A stretch of DNA of 64,000 nt from Streptomyces sp. ML-6 (GCF_030116705.1 NZ_JAOTIK010000001.1:2561001-2625000), one strand, 5' to 3'; numbered from the stretch's first letter, positions 8,697 to 18,033 are shown. Made by a program: numbers and translations. The notes: generated from the sequence alone by a model not told the origin.

Positions 8697-10328
8697 TCAC
8701 TCCGTCGCCCAGGGGACCTGCGGCGCCCGGTAGTAGTCGACGCCGAGCGCCGAGAGCCTCGGGCCCTGCGCGCCCAGGCGCACCTTGTACGTCTCCCAGT
8801 CGTGCGTGGCGGCGGGCGACCAGCCGACTTCCGCGATGCCGGGCAGCCGGGGGAACGCCATCTGCTCGATCTCGGCGCTGTCGGTCAGGGTCTCCGACCA
8901 GAGCGGCGCCTCGACCCCGAGCACCGCCTCCTGCGGCACGCCGTCCAGGTACGCCGCCGGGTTCCAGTCGTACGAGCGCTCGACGGAGACGTAACCCGCC
9001 CAGGACAGGCCCAACTTCGTGTCCTCGTCGTACTTCATGTCGAGGTAGCCGCGGTCCGCCGGGGACAGCACCAGCTTCGTGCCGTTCGCGGCGGCGTGGG
9101 CCACCTGCTCGCGTTCGGCCGCGCCCGTCCGGTCGTAGCCCCAGTACTGGGCGATCGCGCCCTTCACCGGTGTGGCGCCGGTGAGCTGGTGCCAGCCGAT
9201 CACGGTCTTGCCGTACGTGCCCACGACGGCCTGGGCCCGGTCCATGAAGGCCACGTAGTCCTCGTGGCTGGTGGAGTGCGCCTCGTCCCCGCCGATGTGG
9301 AAGTACGCGCCGGGGGTCAGCTCGGCCACTTCGCGGATCACGTCGTCCACGAAGTCGTACGTGACGGCCTTCGGGACGCAGAGCGAGCTGAAACCGACCT
9401 GGGTGCCGGTGTACAGCGGCGGCGCGACGCCGTCGCAGTTCAGCTCCGCGTACGAGGCGAGCGCCGCGTTGGTGTGGCCGGGCAGGTCGATCTCCGGCAC
9501 GACCTCCAGGTAACGGGAGGCCGCGTACCGGACGATCTCCCGGTAGTCGCTCTTCGTGTAGTGGCCGCCGGGGCCGCCGCCGACCTCCGTCTGCCCGCCG
9601 TACGTGGCGAGCCGCGGCCAGGAGTCGATGGCGATCCGCCAGCCCTGGTCGTCGGAGAGGTGCAGATGGAGCTTGTTGATCTTGTAGAGGGCAAGCTGGT
9701 CGATGTAGCGCTTGACCTCGGTGACGGAGAAGAAGTGCCGGGACACGTCGAGCATCGCGCCCCGGTACGCGTAGCGCGGCGCGTCCGTGACCGTGCCGCC
9801 CGCGACCTTCCACGGACCCTTCTGCGGGCTCTTCCGCTCCACCGCCGCCGGGAGCAGCTGACGGAGCGTCTGCACGCCGTGGAAGAGTCCTGCGGGGCCG
9901 CGCGCGGTGATGGTGACGGAGCCGCCGTCGGCCTTCAACCGGTAGCCCTCGGCGCCCAGTTCGGGGCTGCCCTCGACCAGGCGGAGCCGGATGCCGTCCC
10001 CGCCGTCGCCGGTGACGGGCAGCGCGTAGCCGGTGGACGGGCGCAGCACGCCCGCCAGGTAGTCGCCGATCCGCCGGACCTCCCCGGAGGCGCCGCCGAC
10101 CCGGATCCTGGTGGCCGGGGTGATGGTGTACGGGGAGCCGCCGGGCTCCGCCCTCATGGGTGCGGGCACGATCTGCCCGAGCGGGCGGGGCGGGCCGGCG
10201 GCCGGTCCACCGGCCGCCGCCGGTCCCTCCGGGGCCGCGCCGATGCCGGAGATCCCGGCCGCGGTGACGAGCAGCAGCGAGCCGAGCAGACGGGGAAGCG
10301 CGACGCATCGTGTCCTGTGCAGTCTCAC
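8697..10328 (-). CDS. Secreted beta-N-acetylhexosaminidase (GH20)
   Basis: This 543-aa enzyme releases terminal GlcNAc from chitin oligomers. A signal peptide is visible (basic LHRTR, then a hydrophobic stretch around LLGSLLLVTAAGI). It is followed by a GH20b-like N-terminal domain and a TIM-barrel with FHIGGDEAH, the D-E catalytic pair of family 20. I chose the GTG at 10328, which has AGGGA upstream and puts the signal peptide at the N-terminus; an ATG at 10367 adds 13 residues. It stands alone, convergent with the MarR gene. The pairing with glmS nearby and the LPMO at 47.7 kb shows chitin/GlcNAc use. Confidence 0.88.
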   Translation of the reverse strand: MRLHRTRCVALPRLLGSLLLVTAAGISGIGAAPEGPAAAGGPAAGPPRPLGQIVPAPMRAEPGGSPYTITPATRIRVGGASGEVRRIGDYLAGVLRPSTGYALPVTGDGGDGIRLRLVEGSPELGAEGYRLKADGGSVTITARGPAGLFHGVQTLRQLLPAAVERKSPQKGPWKVAGGTVTDAPRYAYRGAMLDVSRHFFSVTEVKRYIDQLALYKINKLHLHLSDDQGWRIAIDSWPRLATYGGQTEVGGGPGGHYTKSDYREIVRYAASRYLEVVPEIDLPGHTNAALASYAELNCDGVAPPLYTGTQVGFSSLCVPKAVTYDFVDDVIREVAELTPGAYFHIGGDEAHSTSHEDYVAFMDRAQAVVGTYGKTVIGWHQLTGATPVKGAIAQYWGYDRTGAAEREQVAHAAANGTKLVLSPADRGYLDMKYDEDTKLGLSWAGYVSVERSYDWNPAAYLDGVPQEAVLGVEAPLWSETLTDSAEIEQMAFPRLPGIAEVGWSPAATHDWETYKVRLGAQGPRLSALGVDYYRAPQVPWATE

Positions 10329-10473
10329 GAGCCGGTCCCTTTCGACGGGTTCACACCTGTGGATCATCCGTGGATCACCTGAGCAACCGAGCCATCACCA
10401 TGCGTATCGCCTGTCTCACGCATGGTCAAGGCGTGGGCCACCCCCTCCCGGGACGGCTGGCAGAATCTGCCGC

Positions 10474-11424
10474 ATGGCGGAAATAACCCAGCGCGACGGA
10501 ACCTGGACCTTCGACGGCGAAACGGTGCGGATCACACCGGGCCGGGGCAAGGGCGTCCACCCGCTCCGGCAGGAGCTGGGGGAACTCGCAGTCCCGTTGC
10601 GGGCACTGGCGGGCATCTCCTTCGAACCGGACCGCAAGAGCGGCTGGCTGCGACTGCGGCTGCGCGACGGCGCGTGCCCGGTCCTGCGCGCGGCCGGCGG
10701 CCGGCTCAAGGACGCGGCGGACCCCTACCAGCTCACCGTGGAGAAGGACCGCAGCGGGGTGGCGGAGTACTTCGTCGAGGAGGTGCGCAACGCCCTGCTG
10801 GTCGAGCAGGTGCCCGCCGGCCCGGTGGACGGCTTCCTGCTGCCGGGGCCCTCGGTGCCGGTCGCCGGGGGCGGCGGGGACGGCATGGCCTCGTTCGACG
10901 GGGAGACCATCCGCCTCACCTGGAACTGGAAGACCAACGACTCCAAGCTCTCGGGCGGCCCGGTCTCCTTCCCGCTGTCGGACGTGGCCGCCGTTCACTG
11001 GGCACCCTCCAGCGGCCTGGAGAACGGCCACCTGCGCTTCGTGCTGAAGGGGGCGCCCACGGTGGTCCGGGCGGCCGAGCACGACCCGTACGCGCTGGAC
11101 CTGTGGGGACTGTCCAAGAAGGAGTACATGGCGGCCCTGGTCGCGGCGGCGGTCCTGGTGCGGCTGCCCGGCGCGACGGGGAAGGCGACGGGCACGGGCG
11201 CCGCCCTCGCCGCCGCCGGCCCCGCGGGGATCGAGGCCCCGGCCGCCCCCGTACCGTCCGCACCTCCGGCCGCGCCCGCCCCGGTCGCCCCGTCCGCCCC
11301 GTCCGGCGACGATCACGACGCCCTGCTGCGCCGGCTGCGCGAGCTCGGCGAACTGCACCGGTCCGGGGTGCTCACCGACGACGAGTTCGCCGCCGCCAAG
11401 CAGGCCGTGCTCAAGCGCCTGTGA
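10474..11424 (+). CDS. DUF4429 protein with C-terminal SHOCT domain
   Basis: This 316-aa protein has two copies of a roughly 100-residue beta-rich module (about residues 8-115 and 130-230, each with a DG-T-x-R-x-T pattern). These resemble the DUF4429 family. An Ala/Pro-rich linker leads to a 30-residue SHOCT motif (LRRLRELGELHRSGVLTDDE, then AAKQAVLKRL). SHOCT domains are oligomerisation or membrane-adaptor segments of unclear role. No signal peptide or transmembrane helix is visible. The gene is monocistronic in the same place as in other streptomycetes. The function is unknown. Confidence 0.8.
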   Translation: MAEITQRDGTWTFDGETVRITPGRGKGVHPLRQELGELAVPLRALAGISFEPDRKSGWLRLRLRDGACPVLRAAGGRLKDAADPYQLTVEKDRSGVAEYFVEEVRNALLVEQVPAGPVDGFLLPGPSVPVAGGGGDGMASFDGETIRLTWNWKTNDSKLSGGPVSFPLSDVAAVHWAPSSGLENGHLRFVLKGAPTVVRAAEHDPYALDLWGLSKKEYMAALVAAAVLVRLPGATGKATGTGAALAAAGPAGIEAPAAPVPSAPPAAPAPVAPSAPSGDDHDALLRRLRELGELHRSGVLTDDEFAAAKQAVLKRL

Positions 11425-11590
11425 CCGTTCCCGGAGACCGCGGGCGCGGCCCCGGCCGGCGGCGCCCGCACCCCTTCCCCGTAGCGGCTCCGCGACCAGC
11501 TCACCGGCTCCGGTATCACTCCCCTCACCGGCCCCACGATCGCTCCCGCAGCGGTTCCCCGACCCCCCGAGAGCACAATCACACCCTCTC

Positions 11591-11608
11591 CTGCCCGATA
11601 TCGGGCAG
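11591..11608. promoter_or_regulatory. Perfect 18-bp palindrome upstream of a small gene
   Basis: CTGCCCGATATCGGGCAG is fully self-complementary. It lies 40 bp before the GTG of the 91-aa gene. It has no T run, so an operator is more likely than a terminator. Confidence 0.45.
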
Positions 11609-11648
11609 AATTGTTGCGGAAGCGCCCCGTCCACCGCAATATCAACGA

Positions 11649-11924
11649 GTGCTCGAACGCCGCCCGTCGCATGACGACCTCATTGACCACCTGGTCCGCA
11701 GCACCGCGCTCCAGCGCGGCGAAGCCGCCCGGGTGATCCTCGACGTGCTGGCGTACTTCGACGAGACGACCGACGACTTCGTCCGCCGCCGCCACCGCGA
11801 ACTGCAGTCCGGCGGCCTGGTCAACACGGAGATCTTCGAACGGATCGCGGCCGAGCTGCCGCACCGCGCGGTCGCGCCCCCGGAGCTCTCGCTCCGGCAG
11901 CTGCGCCGCATCGTCTACGGCTGA
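11649..11924 (+). CDS. Conserved small hypothetical protein (91 aa)
   Basis: I do not recognise a domain. The reading frame has strong streptomycete codon bias, and the product is helical and charged (for example DVLAYFDETTDDFVRRRHRE). The N-terminus is LERRPSHDDLIDHLVR if the GTG at 11649 is used. That start lacks a clear ribosome site, so it could be leaderless or start elsewhere. The C-terminus is LRQLRRIVYG. It lies between the DUF4429 gene and glmS, 128 bp before glmS. Confidence 0.65.
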   Translation: MLERRPSHDDLIDHLVRSTALQRGEAARVILDVLAYFDETTDDFVRRRHRELQSGGLVNTEIFERIAAELPHRAVAPPELSLRQLRRIVYG

Positions 11925-12052
11925 GGAACCCGCGGCCGAACGGTCCGCGACCGGGCCGTCCACGGCCGGCCGGACCAGCCGGACCGGTCGGACCAGCCGG
12001 CCCGACCGGGCGGCGAGCACCACAGGTACATCGATGGAGGGGCAGAGAATCC

Positions 12053-13882
12053 ATGTGCGGAATCGTCGGATACATCGGGAAGCGTGACGTGGCCCCGCTG
12101 CTGCTGGAAGGGCTGCAGCGACTGGAGTACCGGGGTTACGACTCCGCGGGACTCGTCATCACCGGCAAGGCGTCGGCCGGGAAGCCCGCCGCCCTGAAGA
12201 TGGTCAAGGCGAAGGGCCGGGTCCGCGAGCTGGAGGCCCGCGTTCCCAAGCGCTTCACCGGCACCACCGGTATCGCCCACACCCGTTGGGCCACCCACGG
12301 CGCCCCGAGCGACGAGAACGCGCACCCGCACATGGACGCCGACAACAAGGTCGCCGTCGTCCACAACGGCATCATCGACAACGCCTCCGAGCTGCGTGCG
12401 AAGCTCGTCGCCGACGGCGTCGTCTTCCTCTCCGAGACCGACACCGAGGTGCTGGTCCACCTGATCGCCCGCGCCGGGGCGGACACCCTGGAGGAGAAGG
12501 TCCGCGAGGCGCTGCGCTCGGTCGAGGGCACGTACGGCATCGCCGTCATGCACGCCGACTTCAACGACCGCATCGTGGTCGCCCGCAACGGCTCCCCGGT
12601 CGTCCTCGGCATCGGCGAGAAGGAGATGTTCGTCGCCTCGGACGTCGCCGCGCTGGTCGCCCACACCCGCCAGGTCGTCACCCTGGACGACGGCGAGATG
12701 GCCACCCTCAAGGCCGACGACTTCCGTACGTACACCACGGAGGGCTCGTCCACGACGGCCACGCCGACCACCGTGGAGTGGGAGGCCGAGTCGTACGACA
12801 TGGGCGGCCACGACACGTACATGCACAAGGAGATCTCCGAGCAGGCCGACGCCGTCGACCGGGTGCTGCGCGGCCGGATCGACGACCGTTTCGCCACGGT
12901 GCACCTGGGCGGCCTCAACCTGGACGCCCGCGAGGCGCGCGGGGTCCGCCGGATCAAGATCCTGGGCTGCGGCACCTCGTACCACGCGGGCCAGATCGGC
13001 GCGCAGCTGATCGAGGAGCTGGCCCGCATCCCCGCGGACGCCGAGCCCGCCTCCGAGTTCCGCTACCGCAACCCGGTCGTCGACCCCGACACGCTGTACG
13101 TCGCGGTCTCCCAGTCCGGTGAGACGTACGACGTGCTGGCCGCCGTCCAGGAGCTCAAGCGCAAGGGCGCGCGGGTGCTCGGCGTGGTCAACGTGGTCGG
13201 TTCCGCCATCGCCCGGGAGGCCGACGGCGGTACGTACGTCCACGCCGGCCCCGAGGTCTGCGTCGTCTCCACCAAGTGCTTCACCAACACGGTCGTCGCG
13301 TTCGCGCTGCTCGCCCTGCACCTGGGCCGGATCCGGGACCTGTCGGTCGCCGACGGGAAGCGGATCATCGAGGGGCTGCGCAGGCTCCCCGCCCAGATCA
13401 GCGAGATCCTCGCGAACGAGGACGAGATCAAGCGGCTGGCGGCCGAGTACGCGGACGCCAAGTCGATGATGTTCATCGGCCGGGTGCGCGGCTACCCCGT
13501 CGCCCGCGAGGCCTCGCTGAAGCTCAAGGAGGTCTCGTACATCCACGCGGAGGCGTACCCGGCGTCCGAGCTGAAGCACGGGCCCCTCGCCCTGATCGAG
13601 CCCGCGATGCCGACGGTCGCGATCGTGCCGGACGACGACCTGCTGGAGAAGAACCGCGCCGCGATGGAGGAGATCAAGGCCCGCAGCGGCCGCATCCTCG
13701 CCGTGGCCCACCAGGTGCAGGAGAAGGCCGACCACACCATCGTCGTGCCGAAGAACGAGAACGAGCTGGACCCGATCCTGATGGGCATCCCGCTCCAGCT
13801 CTTCGCGTACCACACGGCGCTGGCCATGGGCCGTGACATCGACAAGCCGCGCAACCTGGCGAAGTCCGTCACCGTCGAGTAG
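12053..13882 (+). CDS. glmS: Glutamine-fructose-6-phosphate aminotransferase
   Basis: This 609-aa enzyme makes glucosamine-6-phosphate from fructose-6-phosphate and glutamine, the entry to peptidoglycan and amino-sugar synthesis. Cys2 of MCGIVGYIG is the N-terminal nucleophile of the glutaminase domain (residues 1 to about 220). Two SIS sugar-isomerase domains follow, with GCGTSYHAG and SQSGETYD in the first. The C-terminus, RNLAKSVTVE, is the family ending. The ATG has GGAGG upstream. The 5' region contains repeated GGACCAGCC units but no recognisable glmS ribozyme. Confidence 0.95.
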   Translation: MCGIVGYIGKRDVAPLLLEGLQRLEYRGYDSAGLVITGKASAGKPAALKMVKAKGRVRELEARVPKRFTGTTGIAHTRWATHGAPSDENAHPHMDADNKVAVVHNGIIDNASELRAKLVADGVVFLSETDTEVLVHLIARAGADTLEEKVREALRSVEGTYGIAVMHADFNDRIVVARNGSPVVLGIGEKEMFVASDVAALVAHTRQVVTLDDGEMATLKADDFRTYTTEGSSTTATPTTVEWEAESYDMGGHDTYMHKEISEQADAVDRVLRGRIDDRFATVHLGGLNLDAREARGVRRIKILGCGTSYHAGQIGAQLIEELARIPADAEPASEFRYRNPVVDPDTLYVAVSQSGETYDVLAAVQELKRKGARVLGVVNVVGSAIAREADGGTYVHAGPEVCVVSTKCFTNTVVAFALLALHLGRIRDLSVADGKRIIEGLRRLPAQISEILANEDEIKRLAAEYADAKSMMFIGRVRGYPVAREASLKLKEVSYIHAEAYPASELKHGPLALIEPAMPTVAIVPDDDLLEKNRAAMEEIKARSGRILAVAHQVQEKADHTIVVPKNENELDPILMGIPLQLFAYHTALAMGRDIDKPRNLAKSVTVE

Positions 13883-14538
13883 GACCCGCACCGCCCCGGC
13901 TCCGGTCCCGACCGTTCCGGACCGCCTCCGACCGTTCCGGACCTGGCGTCCCGCCGCACAGTGGTGCGGCGGGACGCCACGGGCGCGCCGTCGGGCGAAG
14001 GGCGTCTCCCGGCCGCGCTTCCCGGAAAGAGATGGCCGAAGGCAACGGGGTCGGAACCGCCCGTACCGGTCCCGCGGCCCCCGGCGGGCACGCCGCGGCA
14101 TGCCGCATCCCGCTCCCCGGCATCCTCCGCCCGCCCGCCGCGAGGCCGCGATCAGCCTCCGTACCCCGACGAACTGTCGGTTTTCGCAGACGATTTGACG
14201 CCACGTCGGGACCGGGCGCGGCCCACCGGTTCGCGGGAGGGACGGCGAAGCGCTCAAGAAGCGCTTGCGACCAGGCGGAGGACGGTCGAGGAAAGCTCGC
14301 AACCGGGCGGAAGGCGCCCGGCTCGCGCTCCCGACCGGGCGGCGGGGCGATCGGGGAACGGTCGGGGAGCGATCACGTCCGAACGGAAGAATACTCGCGG
14401 AACGACCGCGGCCGGACGGCAGGACGATCGAGGAACGACCGCCGCCGAGCGGCACCCGGCACTCAGCACACGACCCACGTCACTCGGCCCCGGAACACCA
14501 CACGCGGGGAACAGCCACGGCCCGGCGGTGCGTTGCCC
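13883..14538. other. Gene-free region between glmS and the universal stress gene
   Basis: No reading frame here has a ribosome site and recognisable product. After the glmS hairpin there is a 7-bp inverted repeat AAGCGCT/AGCGCTT (14248-14266). From about 14290 to 14460 there is a degenerate array of short units around GGAACGACCG and CGGACGG, whose function I cannot name. Confidence 0.5.
13944..13979 (+). terminator. Strong hairpin terminator after glmS
   Basis: A 16-bp perfect stem (13944-13959 pairing with 13964-13979) closes on a 4-nt AGTG loop, 61 bp after the glmS stop. It has no T run, as is common for Streptomyces terminators. Confidence 0.7.
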
Positions 14539-15060
14539 TCAGGGAATGACCACGACCGGGCGCTGGGCGCGGCGGGCGAGGCGGCCGGCGACCGAGCCGA
14601 AGATGCGGCCGACGACCCCGTGCGTGGAGCCGACGACGATGGCGTCGGCCGAGTACTCGCGGCCGACCTCCTCCAGTTCGTGGCAGATGTCGCCGCCCCG
14701 CTCGACGAGCACCCAGGGCACCTCGGAGAGGTAGTCGGCGCAGGCCAGCTCCAGGCCGAGGACCTCGGTGCGGTGGTCCGGCACGTCCACGAAGACGGGC
14801 GGTTCGCAGCCCGCCCAGACCGTGGTCGGCAGTCGGTTGGCGACGTGGACGATGATCAGTCCGGACCCCGATCTCCTGGCCATCCCGATGGCATACGCGA
14901 GGGCGCGCTCGCTGGAGGTGGAACCGTCGAAGCCGACCACGACCCCGTGGCGGAACGCGGGATCGCAGGAATGACGTGTTTCTTCGACCGTCTGCGGGTC
15001 CGACATGGGATCGGCTACCTGCTTGCGGTCCGCGGGTTCGGGGATTTCGTGACCGGCCAT
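14539..15060 (-). CDS. Universal stress protein (UspA family)
   Basis: This 173-aa protein has a single Usp domain. The N-terminal strand VVVGFDGSTSSERAL carries the first ATP-contact Asp. The C-terminal part has DAIVVGSTHGVVGRIFGSVA, a match to the G-x2-G-x9-G(S/T) nucleotide loop of ATP-binding Usp proteins, and ends in PVVVIP. I chose the ATG at 15060; an in-frame ATG at 15009 is also possible and neither has an ideal ribosome site. It is divergent from adpA across 1 kb of regulatory DNA. It is probably stress- or phase-regulated, but the sequence does not show how. Confidence 0.82.
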   Translation of the reverse strand: MAGHEIPEPADRKQVADPMSDPQTVEETRHSCDPAFRHGVVVGFDGSTSSERALAYAIGMARRSGSGLIIVHVANRLPTTVWAGCEPPVFVDVPDHRTEVLGLELACADYLSEVPWVLVERGGDICHELEEVGREYSADAIVVGSTHGVVGRIFGSVAGRLARRAQRPVVVIP

Positions 15061-16060
15061 CGGTGTCTCGGCGAAGAGAGTCCTCGTGAGGAGAGCGACT
15101 TGGGGAAGGTGCGTCAGCGGGCGGCGTTGCGGTGTCCGGGAATCATCTTCCCAACCCCTTACCCCCAAGGGTACGGCTCCACTCCTCCACTGCCCAGACC
15201 CGCGCAAAGCGTGCGCGACGTTTCACGGAGCATGCCCGAGGCGGCCCCGGATCGCAACGCCGGTTGTGCCGTACACCGACGACGAGGGACCCGGACGGCT
15301 CCCCTCCGTGACCGGGCGGAGCCGTCTCCGTCACCTCTCCCCGGCGGCGCGGCCCCCCGCACCCGGGGCGGGGCCGGCCGGACGCGGGGCGGATCGTCCG
15401 GACCGGCCCCGGCCGCCGATGGCCATCGGCGGGCATCGGTGGCCATCGGCGGCCGAATACGTGTTCCCCCATGCCCCGCCGCCCACCTCGTGCCCCCTCG
15501 GTCTCGTCGGCCCCGCCCTCGACGGACCGCCCGGTCGGGAAACGACATCGGCCCGCCGGGCGGGAACCGACCGCGTCCGCTCGCCGTCGCGCCGTTCCGT
15601 ACGATCAACCGTCCGACCTGCCGAAGGGGCGCAAAGAAGCGCCTGTTCATTCGGGTTGTGCGCCGGTTCAATGACTGAATCACGTATGCACAACCATCTA
15701 TTTTCAGCCAACTTCGCACCTGTTCCGATTCCTTGCCGAATTGGCCGATCAACCCCCTTGCCACCAGGCAGGAAGAGACCGCGCGGTACGCTTCCACCCA
15801 ACGGGGACGGGCCATGAGCGCGAGGCGCACTTCCCTGCGCGGCCCACGAATGAAACGCTTCGTGATCGAATGCTTCCCGCCAAGTTGCCTTGTCGACATA
15901 ACGCCGGTTGGTGAACTTGTCACGACGGTGCCACGGGACGCAGTAGATTCGATCTTGGGTACCGAAGACTGGGGACTCGTGCAGGACCGAGGGGAAAAGT
16001 GCAGGAGCGACAGGCCCGTAAGGACCAGGAAGACGCGAACACCGAGGGGGGCTTAGCGTC
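15061..16060. promoter_or_regulatory. Long adpA upstream and leader region
   Basis: This stretch holds no gene I can support. It contains the palindrome cluster at 15411-15454. A reverse-strand match to the AdpA consensus TGGCSNGWWY, TGGCGGGAAG (15873-15882, 9 of 10), suits autoregulation. A TAGATT hexamer lies at 15944-15949, but its nearest TTGTCA (15917-15922) is 21 bp away, too far for a standard promoter. The stretch from about 15640 to 15780 is distinctly less GC-rich than its surroundings. Confidence 0.5.
15411..15454. repeat. Overlapping palindromes upstream of adpA
   Basis: CCGCCGATGGCCATCGGCGG (15413-15432) is a perfect 20-bp palindrome. GGCCGCCGATGGCC (15411-15424) is also the inverted copy of 15441-15454, so two mutually exclusive hairpins are possible. 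Confidence 0.6.
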
Positions 16061-17296
16061 ATGAGCCAGGACTCCGCCGCCGCAACGGAGGCTGTACGGA
16101 AGCTCAGTGGCCGTCGACGACGGGAAGTCGTCGCCGTGCTGCTGTTCAGCGGCGGCCCCATCTTCGAGAGTTCCATCCCGCTCTCCGTGTTCGGAATCGA
16201 CCGCCAGGACGCGGGTGTTCCGCGCTACCGACTCCTCGTCTGCGGCGGGGAAGAGGGACCGCTGCGGACCACCGGGGGACTCGAACTCACCGCACCCTAC
16301 GGGCTGGAGGCGATCAGCAGGGCCGGCACCGTCGTGGTGCCCGCCTGGCGCTCGATCACCTCGCCGCCACCCCCCGAGGCGTTGGATGCGCTGCGCCGCG
16401 CCCACGAGGAGGGTGCCCGCATCGTCGGTCTGTGCACCGGCGCGTTCGTGCTCGCCGCCGCCGGCCTGCTGGACGGCCGCCCGGCGACCACCCACTGGAT
16501 GTACGCACCGACGCTGGCCAAGCGCTACCCGTCGGTGCACGTCGACCCGCGCGAGCTCTTCGTCGACGACGGCGACGTGCTCACCTCCGCCGGGACGGCG
16601 GCCGGCATCGATCTCTGCCTGCACATAGTCCGCACGGACCACGGCACGGAGGCCGCCGGGGCACTGGCCCGCCGGCTCGTCGTGCCGCAGCGGCGCAGTG
16701 GCGGTCAGGAGCGCTACCTCGACAGGTCTTTACCCGAGGAGATCGGCTCCGACCCGCTCGCCGAGGTCGTGGCCTGGGCACTGGAGCACCTCCACGAGCA
16801 GTTCGACGTGGAGACACTGGCCGCGCGCGCCTACATGAGCAGGCGGACCTTCGACCGGAGGTTCCGTTCGCTCACCGGCAGCGCACCGCTCCAGTGGCTC
16901 ATCACCCAGCGGGTGCTGCAGGCGCAGCGGCTGCTGGAGACGTCCGAGTACTCGGTCGACGAGGTGGCGGGCCGCTGCGGCTTCCGTTCGCCGGTCGCGC
17001 TGCGCGGACACTTCCGGCGTCAGCTGGGCTCCTCCCCCGCCGCGTACCGGGCCGCCTACCGGGCCCGTCGTCCGCAGGGCGGTGGCGCGGAACCCGTCGT
17101 CCCGGCGTCCGAGCCGATCGTGCCCGCGCAGGGCGGCTCGCCGGTCCGGCGCGCGGCGGCTCCGGCCGCCCCGCCGGGGCCCCACCCCGTCGTCGCACCG
17201 GCGGCGGGCGCGGGGCAGCCGGAGCACGGGAAGCCGGGTCTCGACGCGTACGCGGCCGGACGCCCGGCCCTGCCGGGGCAACGGAGTGCCCCGTAG
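16061..17296 (+). CDS. adpA: AdpA, AraC-family master regulator of development and secondary metabolism
   Basis: This 411-aa protein has a DJ-1/PfpI-like dimerisation domain (about residues 25-195, VAVLLFSGGPIFESSIPLS to TSAGTAAGIDLC) and an AraC DNA-binding domain with two helix-turn-helix units (about 225-320, ARAYMSRRTFDRRFRSLTG and VDEVAGRCGFRSPVALRGHF). The tail is Pro/Gly-rich and disordered. Codon 224 (16730-16732) is TTA, the rare leucine codon read by bldA tRNA, in the linker between domains, as in known adpA genes. AdpA switches on aerial growth and antibiotic genes by binding TGGCSNGWWY. The oligoribonuclease gene follows after 9 bp. Confidence 0.96.
   Translation: MSQDSAAATEAVRKLSGRRRREVVAVLLFSGGPIFESSIPLSVFGIDRQDAGVPRYRLLVCGGEEGPLRTTGGLELTAPYGLEAISRAGTVVVPAWRSITSPPPPEALDALRRAHEEGARIVGLCTGAFVLAAAGLLDGRPATTHWMYAPTLAKRYPSVHVDPRELFVDDGDVLTSAGTAAGIDLCLHIVRTDHGTEAAGALARRLVVPQRRSGGQERYLDRSLPEEIGSDPLAEVVAWALEHLHEQFDVETLAARAYMSRRTFDRRFRSLTGSAPLQWLITQRVLQAQRLLETSEYSVDEVAGRCGFRSPVALRGHFRRQLGSSPAAYRAAYRARRPQGGGAEPVVPASEPIVPAQGGSPVRRAAAPAAPPGPHPVVAPAAGAGQPEHGKPGLDAYAAGRPALPGQRSAP
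16730..16732 (+). promoter_or_regulatory. TTA codon, bldA-dependent translational checkpoint
   Basis: Codon 224 of adpA (context GACAGGTCTTTACCCGAGG) is TTA. In Streptomyces this is decoded only by the developmentally controlled bldA tRNA-Leu. Confidence 0.9.
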
Positions 17297-17305
17297 GGTG
17301 GGGCC

Positions 17306-17908
17306 ATGAACGACCGCATGGTGTGGATCGACTGCGAGATGACCGGGCTCTCGCTGGCGGAAGACGCACTCATCGAGGTGGCCGCGCTGGTCACCGACTC
17401 GGAGCTGAACGTGCTCGGCGAAGGGGTGGACATCGTGATCCGCCCGCCGGACGCGGCCCTGGAGACCATGCCCGAGGTGGTGCGGCAGATGCACACCGCC
17501 TCGGGTCTCCTCGACGAGCTGGCCGGCGGCACCACCCTGGCCGACGCCGAGGCCCAGGTGCTGAACTACGTCCGCGAGCACGTGAAGGAACCCGGCAAGG
17601 CCCCGCTCTGCGGAAACTCGGTCTCCACCGACCGCGGTTTCCTGGCGCGGGACATGTCGGCCCTGGAGAGCTACCTCCACTACCGGATCGTCGACGTCTC
17701 CTCCATCAAGGAGCTGGCGCGCCGCTGGTACCCGAGGGCGTACTTCAACAGCCCGGCCAAGAACGGCAACCACCGGGCGCTCGCGGACATCCGCGACTCC
17801 ATCACGGAGCTGCGGTACTACCGCGAGGCGGTCTTCGTGCCGCAGCCCGGCCCGGACTCGGAGCGCGCCAGGGCCATCGCGGCCCGGGTCGCACCACCCG
17901 CACCGTAG
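17306..17908 (+). CDS. ornA: Oligoribonuclease (DEDDh 3'-5' exonuclease)
   Basis: This 200-aa enzyme degrades di- to pentaribonucleotides, including pGpG from c-di-GMP turnover, and so connects to the cdgA gene in this window. The DEDDh residues are visible: the D-x-E in [10 protein letters not shown], the Asp in [14 protein letters not shown], and the H-x4-D of [21 protein letters not shown] and the short C-terminal tail match bacterial Orn. The ATG at 17306 lies 9 bp after adpA, so it is likely co-transcribed with it. Loss of ornA affects growth and morphology in S. coelicolor. Confidence 0.95.
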   Translation: MNDRMVWIDCEMTGLSLAEDALIEVAALVTDSELNVLGEGVDIVIRPPDAALETMPEVVRQMHTASGLLDELAGGTTLADAEAQVLNYVREHVKEPGKAPLCGNSVSTDRGFLARDMSALESYLHYRIVDVSSIKELARRWYPRAYFNSPAKNGNHRALADIRDSITELRYYREAVFVPQPGPDSERARAIAARVAPPAP

Positions 17909-18033
17909 GTCCTCGTGAAGCCGCTGGTCATAGCCCTTTCGGGGGGTGGGACCGGCGGCTGAACAACTGGGGCGCGAGCACCCTCTCGGACCCTGTACAC
18001 TTTTTCTCGGCCGGTCGGAAAAAGACCGGGCAT

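Noticed and set aside
11925..12052. glmS riboswitch/ribozyme
   Set aside because: The leader contains GGACCAGCC repeats but none of the ribozyme core; glmS ribozymes are also mainly known from Firmicutes.
15917..15949. adpA promoter TTGTCA ... TAGATT
   Set aside because: Spacing is 21 bp, too long for a normal -35/-10 pair; not listed as a promoter.
15733..16056. Possible 107-aa gene just before adpA
   Set aside because: Codon bias is poor, there is no ribosome site, the peptide looks random, and the DNA is better explained as adpA promoter and leader.
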